Assembly (NCBI GenBank): GCA_017999215.1
Contig: JAGOBQ010000167.1
Span: 1-8,144, forward strand
Direction of reading: 5' to 3'
DNA length: 8,144 bases
Origin: Thermoanaerobaculia bacterium
Lineage (GTDB): Bacteria > Acidobacteriota > Thermoanaerobaculia > UBA5066
This document shows, piece by piece, positions 1 through 6,864 of the stretch. Under the pieces are notes generated by a model. It was not told where the DNA came from and did not search any database. It saw only the letters and a program-made list of their open reading frames with translations. The position numbers and the translations under genes are program-made. Numbering within the stretch: the first letter of the stretch is position 1; the number at the start of each line of letters is the position of its first letter.

Positions 1-60
1 GCTCTCCTCAGCGACGCCGTCCGTCTCGCCGCCGCCCTCGTCACGCTCGCGGCGGCGTAG
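1..60 (+). CDS. C-terminal end of an unidentified plus-strand protein (partial)
   Basis: The first frame is open from base 1 and reads ALLSDAVRLAAALVTLAAA before a TAG stop at 58-60. Seventeen of the 19 sense codons end in G or C, as expected for a real gene in this genome. The segment would be an Ala/Leu-rich terminal helix. Too little is present to assign a family or function. If real, it converges on the HEAT-repeat gene and overlaps its last 20 bases (41-60). The alternative is chance reading in GC-rich DNA, which 19 codons cannot exclude. Confidence 0.4.
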   Translation, partial: ALLSDAVRLAAALVTLAAA

Positions 61-1021
61 GCGCGCTGACGCCCGCAGCCTCGAGCACGGCCCGCCCTCG
101 CCCTTCGGCCGCGGCGCCGAGGCGCGCGGCGAGGCGAGAGTCGTCCCGGAACGTCGCGAGGGCCCGAGCCGCCGCGACGGCGTCCGGAGGCTCCCCGTCC
201 CGGACGACGCCGAGGAGGAGCTCGTTCGCCGCGTCGTCGCGCAGGAGCGCGAGGGCCAGGTAGCCCGTCCGCTCGCGCGCGTCTCCCGCCGCCCTCTCGC
301 AGTACGCGAGGAGGAGCGGGCGGGCGGCGGCGAGCCGGCTCGTGCCGAGCGCGAGCGCGGCGGCCTCGGCCCTCTCGTCCCGTCCCTCGAGGAGGTTCGC
401 GAAGAAGTTGAGCGACGAGCGCGGAGCGAGGGCGAGGATCGACCCGAGGCACGCCGCGACGACGTCCGGCTCCGGGTCGCCGATCCGGACCTTGTAGCGG
501 AGAAGAGCCGCCGCGTCGGGGCGCCCGCTGTCGCCGAGCGCCTGGGCCGCGCCGGCCCGCGCCGCGCGCTCCCCGTCGGCGAGGAGGTCGGCGAGGACCT
601 CGAGGGCGTCCTCACGCCCGGAATGGGCGAACGCCATCGCGCACTCGGCGCGCAGCTCGGCCGCCGTGTCCTCCCGGCCGCCCCACACCGGCTCGTGCTG
701 CGCGAAGGCGACGCCCGGGACGAAGACCTCGTCCTCCCACTCGTCGAGCGCGCGCAGCGTCTTCGCGATCGCGACCTTCCCGCGGCACCCCGGGTCGCGC
801 TCGACGGGCCGCTCGGAGAGGCGCGAGAACGCCTTCCCCAGCTCGTCCACGAGATCGCGCAATTCCCGTCCCGCCACGATCCGCGCGGCGAGAGCCACGA
901 CCGCCCCGGTCTTCGACCGGAGCGCCTCGCGCACGGCCTCCGGGTCGGGCGGCTCCGGGGACCGCTCCAGCGCGCGGAGGGCGTCGAGCCGCTCGTCGAG
1001 GGCTCTCGGGGGGCGAGGCAT
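41..1021 (-). CDS. HEAT-repeat domain protein, conserved, function unknown
   Basis: This 326-residue protein has no signal peptide or membrane segment, so it is probably cytoplasmic. Residues 1-70 are charged and helical. Residues 76-128 form a non-repeat block with the segments DPGCRGKVAIAKTLRALD and QHEPVWGGREDTAAELRAEC. Residues about 125-290 are tandem Ala/Leu-rich helical pairs of HEAT_2 type, for example ALEVLADLLADGERAARAGA and the adjacent AALALGTSR unit. HEAT solenoids usually act as protein-binding scaffolds; no catalytic motif is visible and the partner is unknown. The ATG at 1021 was chosen because it is the first Met before recognisable sequence. The frame stays open far upstream, but that extension is antisense to the kinase gene. 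No Shine-Dalgarno sequence precedes the ATG. A TACGAT hexamer ends 6 bases before it, which fits a leaderless transcript (inference). It is divergent from the hybrid kinase. Confidence 0.85.
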   Translation of the reverse strand: MPRPPRALDERLDALRALERSPEPPDPEAVREALRSKTGAVVALAARIVAGRELRDLVDELGKAFSRLSERPVERDPGCRGKVAIAKTLRALDEWEDEVFVPGVAFAQHEPVWGGREDTAAELRAECAMAFAHSGREDALEVLADLLADGERAARAGAAQALGDSGRPDAAALLRYKVRIGDPEPDVVAACLGSILALAPRSSLNFFANLLEGRDERAEAAALALGTSRLAAARPLLLAYCERAAGDARERTGYLALALLRDDAANELLLGVVRDGEPPDAVAAARALATFRDDSRLAARLGAAAEGRGRAVLEAAGVSAPTPPRA

Positions 1022-1027
1022 GGAGCG

Positions 1028-1033
1028 ATCGTA
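1028..1033 (-). promoter_or_regulatory. Possible -10 hexamer of a leaderless promoter for the HEAT gene
   Basis: Read on the minus strand, TACGAT matches TATAAT at four of six positions and lies 6 bases before the ATG at 1021. Transcription would start at or next to the start codon, which would explain the missing ribosome binding site. No convincing -35 element is present at the usual distance, so this call is weak. Confidence 0.25.
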
Positions 1034-1089
1034 GCGGACGAGAGACGTCACCGACCGGCGAGCTCCGAGTTCGGGTCGGCCCGGACGCG

Positions 1090-1111
1090 GATCGGGGTAC
1101 TGGCCCCGATC
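1090..1111. promoter_or_regulatory. Perfect 8-bp inverted repeat in the divergent promoter region (candidate operator)
   Basis: GATCGGGG (1090-1097) and CCCCGATC (1104-1111) are exact reverse complements separated by six bases (TACTGG). The repeat lies in the 138-bp region between the HEAT gene and the hybrid kinase, just upstream of the proposed kinase -35 element. Its centre would be about 52 bases upstream of the predicted kinase transcription start, a usual place for an activator dimer. It could also be a chance palindrome in GC-rich sequence, or half of a hairpin. No T-run follows, so it is not an intrinsic terminator. Confidence 0.4.
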
Positions 1112-1116
1112 GGCCC

Positions 1117-1146
1117 TTGCCCCGGGCTCGATCCTGACACTATTCT
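1117..1146 (+). promoter_or_regulatory. Candidate sigma-70-like promoter of the hybrid kinase
   Basis: TTGCCC (1117-1122) and TATTCT (1141-1146) each match the -35 and -10 consensus at four of six positions, with an 18-base spacer. The short stretch TATTCTCAT stands out as AT-rich in an otherwise very GC-rich region. Transcription would begin near 1153, only about 7 bases before the ATG at 1160. This fits the lack of a Shine-Dalgarno sequence and suggests a near-leaderless mRNA. Assigned by eye only. Confidence 0.4.
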
Positions 1147-1159
1147 CATCGCTCCGCCG

Positions 1160-4042
1160 ATGAGCGACGCTCCGCCCCCTGCCGAGCCGGCCGGTGCGCA
1201 CCCCGCGCCGGGCGCTCCCGAGCCGTCCGCGCTCATGGCGCTCTTCGACACCGTCCAGGGATTCCTCTGGATGAAGGACCTCGACGGCCGCTACACCTAC
1301 TGCAACGACCTCTTCGAGCGGTCCTTCGGCGGGGGAGCCGGCGGTGTCCTCGGGAAGACCGACTTCGACCTGTTCCCGGCGGAGACGGCCATCCTGTTCC
1401 AGGAGAACGACCGGCAGGCCGTCGCCTCGGGAGGAGTCCTCGTCTTCGACGAGGAGGTCCGCCTTCGCCGGGACGGGACCGCGACGCTCTTCGAATCGCG
1501 AAAGGGACCTCTGCGCGACGCCACCGGGCGCGTGGTGGGAATCGTCGGGAGCTCGCGCGCCGTCGCCGACTCGAAGGCCGCGGAAGACCGGCTCGCGCTC
1601 GAGGACCATGTCCTGGCGAGGATCGTCGCCGGCGAGCCCCTCGTGGGGACGCTCGACGCCATCGCGCGCGTCATCGAGGCGCAGTCGCTCGACACCGCGG
1701 TCACGATCTACCTCCTTTCCCCCGGAGGAAGGGTCCTCCGGCTGGCCGCCGGGCCGAGAGTCCCCGAGGCGACGTTGCGCCTCCTCGACGAGCTCCCGGT
1801 CGGAGAGACGGACTCCCAGAGCGGCGCCGCCGCCTTCCGGAAGGAAGCGGTGGAGGTGGAGGACATCTCCACGGACCCGCTCTGGGCCGGCTACCGCGAC
1901 GTCGGCCTCGCGCACGGGATCGGTTCGGGCTTCTCGACGCCTCTCCTGAGCCGCGAGGGGAACGTCCTGGGCGTCCTGACTCTCTACCTGGGGCGAAAGG
2001 GCCGCCTCACCGAACGCCAGCGACGGCTCGTCGACACGGCGGCGCGGATCGCGGCGATCGCCGTGGCGAGGAGCCGCGAGGAGGAGGTGCTCCGCGACAG
2101 CGAGGCGCGCTACCGCCTCGTCTCCGAGAAGTCGGCGGACGTGATCTGGCTCTACGACCTCCGCTCGGAGCGCTTCGAATGGGTCAGCCCCTCGATCGAA
2201 AGGCTTCGCGGTTACACGGTCGCCGAGACGCTCGGCCAGTCGCTCGCCGACGTCCTCACGCCCGAGTCGATGGCGCTCGTCGCCGAGCAGCTTCTCCGGG
2301 CGCTCGCCGAGTTCGCGGAGAAGGGCGAAGCGGCGCAGCCGCGGACGATCGAGCTGGAGCAGGTTCGAAAGGACGGGTCGATCGTCCCGACCGAGGTCGC
2401 GACGACGTTCGTCACAGACGCCACCGGCCGCGTCACCCACCTGCAGGGGATCACGCGGGACATCTCCGAGAGGAGACGGGCCGACCTGGCCCGCCGCGAG
2501 GCGGAGGCGTTCCGGGACGCGCTCATCGACGCCTCCGGCGACGGCATCGCGGTCTTCGACCAGGAGCACCGGGTCGTCCAGACCAACAGCCGATTCGCCG
2601 AGATGCTCGGCTGCTCGCGCGAGGAGGTCCTCTCGCTCCGGACGTGGGACTTCGTGGCGGACCTGACCGAGGAGGAGGTGCGCAGCCGCTTCGCGGACCT
2701 CTCGCGGGTCCACGAGACGTTCGAGTCGCGGCACCGGCGGAAGGACGGCTCGGTGTATGACGTCGAGGTCTCCGCCTCGGGCCTGAGCTTCAACGGCGAG
2801 AACGTCCTCTTCACCATCTCGCGGGACATCAGCGCCCGCCGGCAGGCGGAGGTCGCGCGGGAGCGTTTCCAGCAGCAGCTGCTCGCCGCGCAGAAGATGG
2901 AATCGGTCGGACGGCTCGCCGGAGGCGTCGCCCACGACTTCAACAACATGCTCTCCGTCATCCAGGGGCACGCGACCCTGGCCCTCGACCGGGTCGATCC
3001 GGAGAGCCCGACGGCCGAGGACCTGCGGGAGATCCAGAGCGCCGCTCAGCGTTCGGCGCGGCTCACGCGGCAGCTCCTGGCGTTCGCGCGGCGGCAGCCG
3101 ACCGAGCCGCGTACCCTGGACCTCGACGAGACGATCGGCCGGATGCGCCGGATGCTCGGCCAGCTCCTCGGCGAGGACGTCCGTCTCCGGATCGTCTCCG
3201 GCACGAGCGCCGCGCGGGTCCGCATCGACCCGGCCCAGGTCGACCAGCTCCTCACGAACCTCTGCACGAACGCGCGCGACGCGATCGCCGGCCCGGGGAC
3301 CGTCACGATCGAGACCGCCTGCGTCGTCCTCGACGAACGGTGGTGCTCGAGGCGCGGCGCCGGCCGTCCCGGGCGCTGGGTGCGGCTCACGGTCACGGAC
3401 GACGGCTGCGGCATGGACGCGGAGGTGATCTCCCACGTCTTCGAGCCCTTTTTCACGACCAAGCAGGTCGGGCGGGGGACCGGCCTCGGCCTCGCATCGG
3501 TCCACGGCATCGTGGAGCAGAACGGCGGGTTCCTCGACGTCGAGAGCGAACCCGGGAGGGGCTCGAGCTTCCACGTCTTCCTCCCGCGGCTCGAGGGGGA
3601 GGAGTCCCGTGCGGGGCGCCCCGCCGTCCGTGCGACGCCTCATGGCGCCGGAGAGACTCTCCTCCTCGTGGAGGACGAGCCGGCGCTCCTCGGGCTCGTG
3701 CAGCGGATGCTCGAGGGGCTCGGCTATCGCGTCCTCACCGCGCTCTGCGGCGAGGAGGCGCTCGAGGTCGCCGCGGAGAACGGCTCCGAGATCCGGCTCC
3801 TCGTCACCGACGTCGTGATGCCCGGGATGAACGGCCGCGAGCTCTGCGAGGGCCTCCTCGCGACGATCCCGGGTCTCCGATGTCTCTTCGTCTCCGGTCA
3901 CCCGGCCGACGTCCTCGCAGACAGGGGGCTCGCCGGCGACGGCATCCGCCTCCTGACGAAGCCCTTCACGGCTCACGAGCTGGCGGTCCAGGTTCGCGAG
4001 GCCCTCGACAGCTCCCGGCCCGCGCGCCTCCCGCTCGACTGA
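1160..4042 (+). CDS. Hybrid sensor histidine kinase, PAS-GAF-PAS-PAS-HisKA-HATPase-REC
   Basis: A 960-residue soluble hybrid kinase that would sense a cytoplasmic signal, autophosphorylate on His and pass phosphate to its own receiver. Domains in order are PAS (about 26-133), GAF (146-305), PAS (313-440), PAS (446-565), HisKA (571-645), HATPase (690-812) and receiver (833-955). The H-box is GGVAHDFNN with H592. The N-box has N700 and N704, the G1 box is DDGCGMD (747-753), the F-box is FEPFFTTK (761-768) and the G2 box is GRGTGLGLA (771-779). The receiver has acidic residues E838-E840, phospho-acceptor D884, S912 and K934. No transmembrane helix, HPt or DNA-binding domain is seen, so the output partner must be encoded elsewhere. 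The ATG at 1160 follows the candidate promoter. The frame is open back to 623, but that part is antisense to the HEAT gene. Met26 (1235) is an alternative start; neither has a Shine-Dalgarno sequence. The ligands of the PAS and GAF domains cannot be told from sequence. Confidence 0.93.
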   Translation: MSDAPPPAEPAGAHPAPGAPEPSALMALFDTVQGFLWMKDLDGRYTYCNDLFERSFGGGAGGVLGKTDFDLFPAETAILFQENDRQAVASGGVLVFDEEVRLRRDGTATLFESRKGPLRDATGRVVGIVGSSRAVADSKAAEDRLALEDHVLARIVAGEPLVGTLDAIARVIEAQSLDTAVTIYLLSPGGRVLRLAAGPRVPEATLRLLDELPVGETDSQSGAAAFRKEAVEVEDISTDPLWAGYRDVGLAHGIGSGFSTPLLSREGNVLGVLTLYLGRKGRLTERQRRLVDTAARIAAIAVARSREEEVLRDSEARYRLVSEKSADVIWLYDLRSERFEWVSPSIERLRGYTVAETLGQSLADVLTPESMALVAEQLLRALAEFAEKGEAAQPRTIELEQVRKDGSIVPTEVATTFVTDATGRVTHLQGITRDISERRRADLARREAEAFRDALIDASGDGIAVFDQEHRVVQTNSRFAEMLGCSREEVLSLRTWDFVADLTEEEVRSRFADLSRVHETFESRHRRKDGSVYDVEVSASGLSFNGENVLFTISRDISARRQAEVARERFQQQLLAAQKMESVGRLAGGVAHDFNNMLSVIQGHATLALDRVDPESPTAEDLREIQSAAQRSARLTRQLLAFARRQPTEPRTLDLDETIGRMRRMLGQLLGEDVRLRIVSGTSAARVRIDPAQVDQLLTNLCTNARDAIAGPGTVTIETACVVLDERWCSRRGAGRPGRWVRLTVTDDGCGMDAEVISHVFEPFFTTKQVGRGTGLGLASVHGIVEQNGGFLDVESEPGRGSSFHVFLPRLEGEESRAGRPAVRATPHGAGETLLLVEDEPALLGLVQRMLEGLGYRVLTALCGEEALEVAAENGSEIRLLVTDVVMPGMNGRELCEGLLATIPGLRCLFVSGHPADVLADRGLAGDGIRLLTKPFTAHELAVQVREALDSSRPARLPLD

Positions 4043-4057
4043 GCGGCGGAGAGCGCG

Positions 4058-4759
4058 TCACCATTCGACGACCCCTCCGCACATCAGGTCGTAGCAGGCG
4101 CACGGCGCGTCGCGATCCAGCTGCTCGACCCAGCCGGCGAGCGCGCGAGCGGCCACGGCGGGCTCGGTGTCGGCGTCCGCCGCTCCCACGGTGGTTCGAA
4201 GCCGCCCCGGGTGCAGGGCGACGACCCGGATTCCCTCGCCGCGGAGCTCCTGGTCGAGGCAGGCCGTCAGCATGTTCTGGGCGGCCTTCGCCACGTTGTA
4301 GGCGTAGATCCCGCGGAACGCGCCGGCCGCGGTCCGTCCGATGGACCCGAATCGCGACGTGACGTTCACCACGAGGGGCCGCTCCGCTCGCCGGAGCCAC
4401 GGCAACGCGGCCCGCGTGCATCGCAGCGCCCCGACGCAGTGCACGCGAAAGTGGCTCTCGAGGTCCTCGGGGTCGGCCGCCGCGAGGCCGCGGACCTTCC
4501 GGATGGTCCCGGCGTTGTTCACGAGAAGGTCCAGCGGGTCGCCGAAGGCGTCGAGCGCGGCCGCAATCCGGCCTTCGGCATCGCTCGAGACGACATCGGC
4601 CACGACGGGACGGCAGAGGGGCCCTTTCAGCGACCCGGCGACCCGGGAGTCGCGGACCAGAGGCAGGGTCATCCACCGTCGTCCGAGGTACTCCTCCACC
4701 AGCGCCCGTCCGAAGCCCCTCGCGGCGCCGGTGATCAGGACCGCTGGCACGTGCTGCAT
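4058..4759 (-). CDS. Short-chain dehydrogenase/reductase, C-factor/sniffer-like
   Basis: A 233-residue classical SDR, predicted to be a cytoplasmic NAD(P)(H)-dependent oxidoreductase of unknown substrate. The cofactor-binding motif is TGAARGFG (10-17), NNAG is at 81-84, and the catalytic region has S135 in VNVTSRFGSIG with Y154-x3-K158 in YAYNVAKAA. The GSI segment after the catalytic Ser, the YAYN..KAA pattern and the HPGRLRTTVG segment (about 182-192) resemble the branch containing the Myxococcus C-signal protein CsgA and eukaryotic sniffer/carbonyl reductases. That placement is by recollection of the family. The usual Ser before the catalytic Lys is Ala157. The ATG at 4759 is preceded by AGGAAGGG almost touching the start, giving short spacing. 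It ends 15 bases from the convergent kinase stop, with no visible terminator between them. Confidence 0.9.
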   Translation of the reverse strand: MQHVPAVLITGAARGFGRALVEEYLGRRWMTLPLVRDSRVAGSLKGPLCRPVVADVVSSDAEGRIAAALDAFGDPLDLLVNNAGTIRKVRGLAAADPEDLESHFRVHCVGALRCTRAALPWLRRAERPLVVNVTSRFGSIGRTAAGAFRGIYAYNVAKAAQNMLTACLDQELRGEGIRVVALHPGRLRTTVGAADADTEPAVAARALAGWVEQLDRDAPCACYDLMCGGVVEW

Positions 4760-4977
4760 CCCTTCCTCGTACGCGCGGTCGGGAGAAAGGATCTGGTCGC
4801 CGAGTCCATCGGCGCGGCTCGAGGCCGGGCGCGCGGCGGCGGAACGTGCGGTCCGCCGGGCTCAATCGCCGGGCGATCGGAAACCCGTCCGCCACGGCCG
4901 CGTATCGGGGGGAAGAACGCGAGAGCGGACCGCGTCGCCCCGGCGCCGGTGCCGGGCCTCGAGGCTGCCCTTCCGAG

Positions 4978-4983
4978 AGGAGG
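4978..4983 (+). promoter_or_regulatory. Shine-Dalgarno site fixing the start of the DUF2911 gene
   Basis: AGGAGG lies 7 bases before the ATG at 4991, an ideal spacing. The frame is open for 260 codons upstream, antisense to the SDR gene. This site and the signal peptide that begins at 4991 decide the start. Confidence 0.75.
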
Positions 4984-4990
4984 AATCCCG

Positions 4991-6034
4991 ATGCACCTGT
5001 CCCGGCTCGCCGTCCTCTGCCTGCTGGGTGCGGCCAGTGCGCCGGCCGTCGCCCAGGTCCCCCCGATGCGCCTCCCCGCCGCCAGCCCGAAGGCGTCCGT
5101 TACCCAGACGGTCGGGATGACGGAGGTCACCGTCCGCTGGTCGAGGCCCGCCGTGAACGGCCGGAAGGTCTGGGGCGGCCTCGTCCCCCACGGAGAGGTC
5201 TGGAGGACCGGCGCCGACGAGAACACGACGCTGGCCTTCACGTCACCGGTGACGGTGGGCGGGAAAGCGCTTCCGGCCGGCACCTACGGGCTCCACACGA
5301 TCCCGGGAGAGAAGGAGTGGACGGTCATCCTGAGCACGCAGGCGAAGGCCTGGGGGAGCTTCAGCTACGACCCGGAGGAGGACGCCGTCCGCTTCACGGC
5401 GTCGCCGAAGGAGGGGCCGCACGAGGAGCGGCTCCTCTTCACGCTCGACGATCCGACGGAGCGCTCGGTCACCGCGACGCTCCGCTGGGAGAAGCTCCGC
5501 CTCTCGTTCCCGATCGAGGTCGACACGAAGGCGGCCGTCCTCGCGAGCCTGAAGGAGCAGCTCCGGGGGCTGCCGCGTTTCGGGTGGCAGGGATGGAACT
5601 CCGCGGCGGCGTGGTGCATCCGGAACGAGACGGCGCTCGAGCAGGCCGAAGAATGGGTCGAGCGGTCGATCCGGATGAACAGGAACTTCACGAACCAGTC
5701 GACGAAAGCCGCGCTCCTCGAGAAGAAGGGGGACGCGAAGGGGGCCGCCGAGCTGCGGGAGAGGGCGATCGCCACGGCCACCGAGCCGGAGCTGAACCAG
5801 TACGGCTACCAGCTCCTCGGGCAGAAGAAAGTCGAGGAGGCGCTCCGGATCTTCGAGAAGAACGCCACGGACCATCCCGCCTCCTGGAACGTCTGGGACT
5901 CGCTCGCCGAGGGTCAGGCGATCGCGGGGGACCGGAAGAAGGCCGTCGCGAACTACGAGAAGGCGCTCTCGATGGTCGAGGACGAGGAGCAGAAGAAGCG
6001 GATCCGCGGGGAGATCGCGAAGCTGAAGCCGTGA
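4991..6034 (+). CDS. Secreted DUF2911 domain protein with C-terminal TPR repeats
   Basis: A 347-residue exported protein. Residues 1-21 are a signal peptide with a hydrophobic core (LAVLCLLGAASAPAVA) and an Ala-x-Ala type site before Gln22, so it is probably periplasmic. Residues about 28-178 are a DUF2911 domain, recognised by SRPAVNGRKVWGGLVPHGEV and the following WRTGADENTT, then LPAGTYGLHTIPG and the W-T-V-I-L strand. The family is of unknown biochemical function. Residues about 200-345 are helical TPR-like units, including LNQYGYQLLGQKKVEEALRI and SWNVWDSLAEGQAIAGDRKK, likely a protein-interaction surface. DUF2911 followed by TPR is a recurrent architecture. The gene stands alone on this strand, divergent from the SDR and convergent with the WYL regulator. 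No enzyme motif is visible. Confidence 0.9.
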   Translation: MHLSRLAVLCLLGAASAPAVAQVPPMRLPAASPKASVTQTVGMTEVTVRWSRPAVNGRKVWGGLVPHGEVWRTGADENTTLAFTSPVTVGGKALPAGTYGLHTIPGEKEWTVILSTQAKAWGSFSYDPEEDAVRFTASPKEGPHEERLLFTLDDPTERSVTATLRWEKLRLSFPIEVDTKAAVLASLKEQLRGLPRFGWQGWNSAAAWCIRNETALEQAEEWVERSIRMNRNFTNQSTKAALLEKKGDAKGAAELRERAIATATEPELNQYGYQLLGQKKVEEALRIFEKNATDHPASWNVWDSLAEGQAIAGDRKKAVANYEKALSMVEDEEQKKRIRGEIAKLKP

Positions 6035-6151
6035 GCGGCGGACGGCTCCGCAACGCCGCGAATCCACGCCGACCCGTCGATCGTCTTCACCGCGTTCGGT
6101 GCGCGGGCGCCCGGCGAGGAGCGCGGTCAGGCCGCGGCGGAGGCCCGGCAC
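6035..6151. other. Convergent intergenic spacer, no clear terminator
   Basis: This 117-bp spacer separates the ends of the DUF2911 gene and the WYL regulator. It contains one small hairpin, CACCG (6088-6092) and CGGTG (6097-6101) around a four-base loop. No T-run on either strand follows it, so an intrinsic terminator is not supported. No gene was seen here. Confidence 0.5.
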
Positions 6152-6835
6152 CTACGCCGAGGCGACGTAGTGTCGGAAGAAGTCGGCGAGCCTGCGGCCG
6201 GGGACGTCGGGATACGTCTCGCCGGTCTCGCCGACCTCTTCGATCCGGTCCAGCCGGAAGTTCCGGAACCCCTCGCGCAGCTCGCACCAGGCGCCGACGG
6301 ACCAGGCGTTGCCCCAGAAGAAGAGGCCGAGCGGCTGGATCCGGCGGCGGGTCGCTTCCCCCTTCTGGTCTCGGTAGGCGAGACGAAGGACGAGCCGCTG
6401 CCGTACGGCGCGGCGGCAGAGGCCGAGGTGGGCGGTGAGCTGGCTCCGGACGTGGAAGTCCGGCGCGAAGAGCGCCGCGTCGGGAATCGTGTCGCGAAGC
6501 GAGCGGGGGAGGACGGCGAGCGCCTTGCCGAGGGCCTCTTCCGCCGCCGACCGGAGGTCCGGGTCGCCCCACGCCTGGACGATCCGCGCGCCGAGAACGA
6601 GGGCCTCGGCCTCGTCGACGGTGAACATCAGGGGCGGGAGGTCGAATCCCTTCGCGAGTGCGTAGCCGACGCCCGCCTCGCCGAGGACCGGAACGCCCGA
6701 GAGCGAGAGGTCCCGGATGTCACGGTAGACGGTCCGCACCGAGACGCCGAGGGCCGAGGCGAGCTGCGCCGCCGTCGACACGCGGCGGCGGCGCAGCTGC
6801 TGGACGAGGCGGAAGAGGCGGTCGGCGCGGCGCAC
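6152..6835 (-). CDS. YafY-type HTH/WYL-domain transcriptional regulator
   Basis: A 227-residue cytoplasmic DNA-binding protein. Residues 5-55 are a winged helix-turn-helix of HTH_11 type with the recognition segment TAAQLASALGVSVRTVYRDI (21-40). Residues about 135-205 are a WYL domain ending in the family pattern FFWGNAWSVGAWCELREGFR followed by NFRLDRI. WYL domains are thought to bind small ligands or nucleic acid and control the attached HTH. The start is a GTG at 6835 with GGAGG only two bases upstream. The ATG at 6846 is in another frame and does not produce this protein. The VOC gene ends 29 bases upstream on the same strand, so the two are probably cotranscribed and the regulator is likely to control this unit. 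The inducing ligand is unknown. Confidence 0.92.
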   Translation of the reverse strand: MRRADRLFRLVQQLRRRRVSTAAQLASALGVSVRTVYRDIRDLSLSGVPVLGEAGVGYALAKGFDLPPLMFTVDEAEALVLGARIVQAWGDPDLRSAAEEALGKALAVLPRSLRDTIPDAALFAPDFHVRSQLTAHLGLCRRAVRQRLVLRLAYRDQKGEATRRRIQPLGLFFWGNAWSVGAWCELREGFRNFRLDRIEEVGETGETYPDVPGRRLADFFRHYVASA

Positions 6836-6864
6836 GGCCTCCGCATCCTACCGATCGCGCCGGC

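Noticed and set aside
623..1159. Upstream in-frame extension of the hybrid kinase
   Set aside because: It is antisense to the HEAT gene, has no recognisable domain, and is separated from the first PAS domain by a clear promoter-like region.
1022..3976. Stop-free minus-strand frame of nearly 1000 codons antisense to the hybrid kinase, continuous with the HEAT gene
   Set aside because: Its translation is a low-complexity mix of Arg, Glu, Asp, Gly and Ala with no domain, as expected from the antisense of a GC-rich gene. The plus strand has intact kinase motifs throughout. Only 41-1021 is coding on this strand.
4865..4877. Short inverted repeat ATCGC-CGG-GCGAT between the SDR and DUF2911 genes
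   Set aside because: Five-base arms with a three-base gap are expected by chance in this composition, and it is not next to a recognisable promoter. There is no further support for an operator.
4211..4990. Upstream in-frame extension of the DUF2911 protein
   Set aside because: It is antisense to the SDR gene. The AGGAGG site and signal peptide place the start at 4991.
4846..6438. Long plus-strand frame overlapping the DUF2911 gene in a different frame
   Set aside because: It is a composition-driven shadow, rich in Arg, Gly, Pro and Glu, with no motif. The DUF2911 and TPR motifs lie in the other frame.
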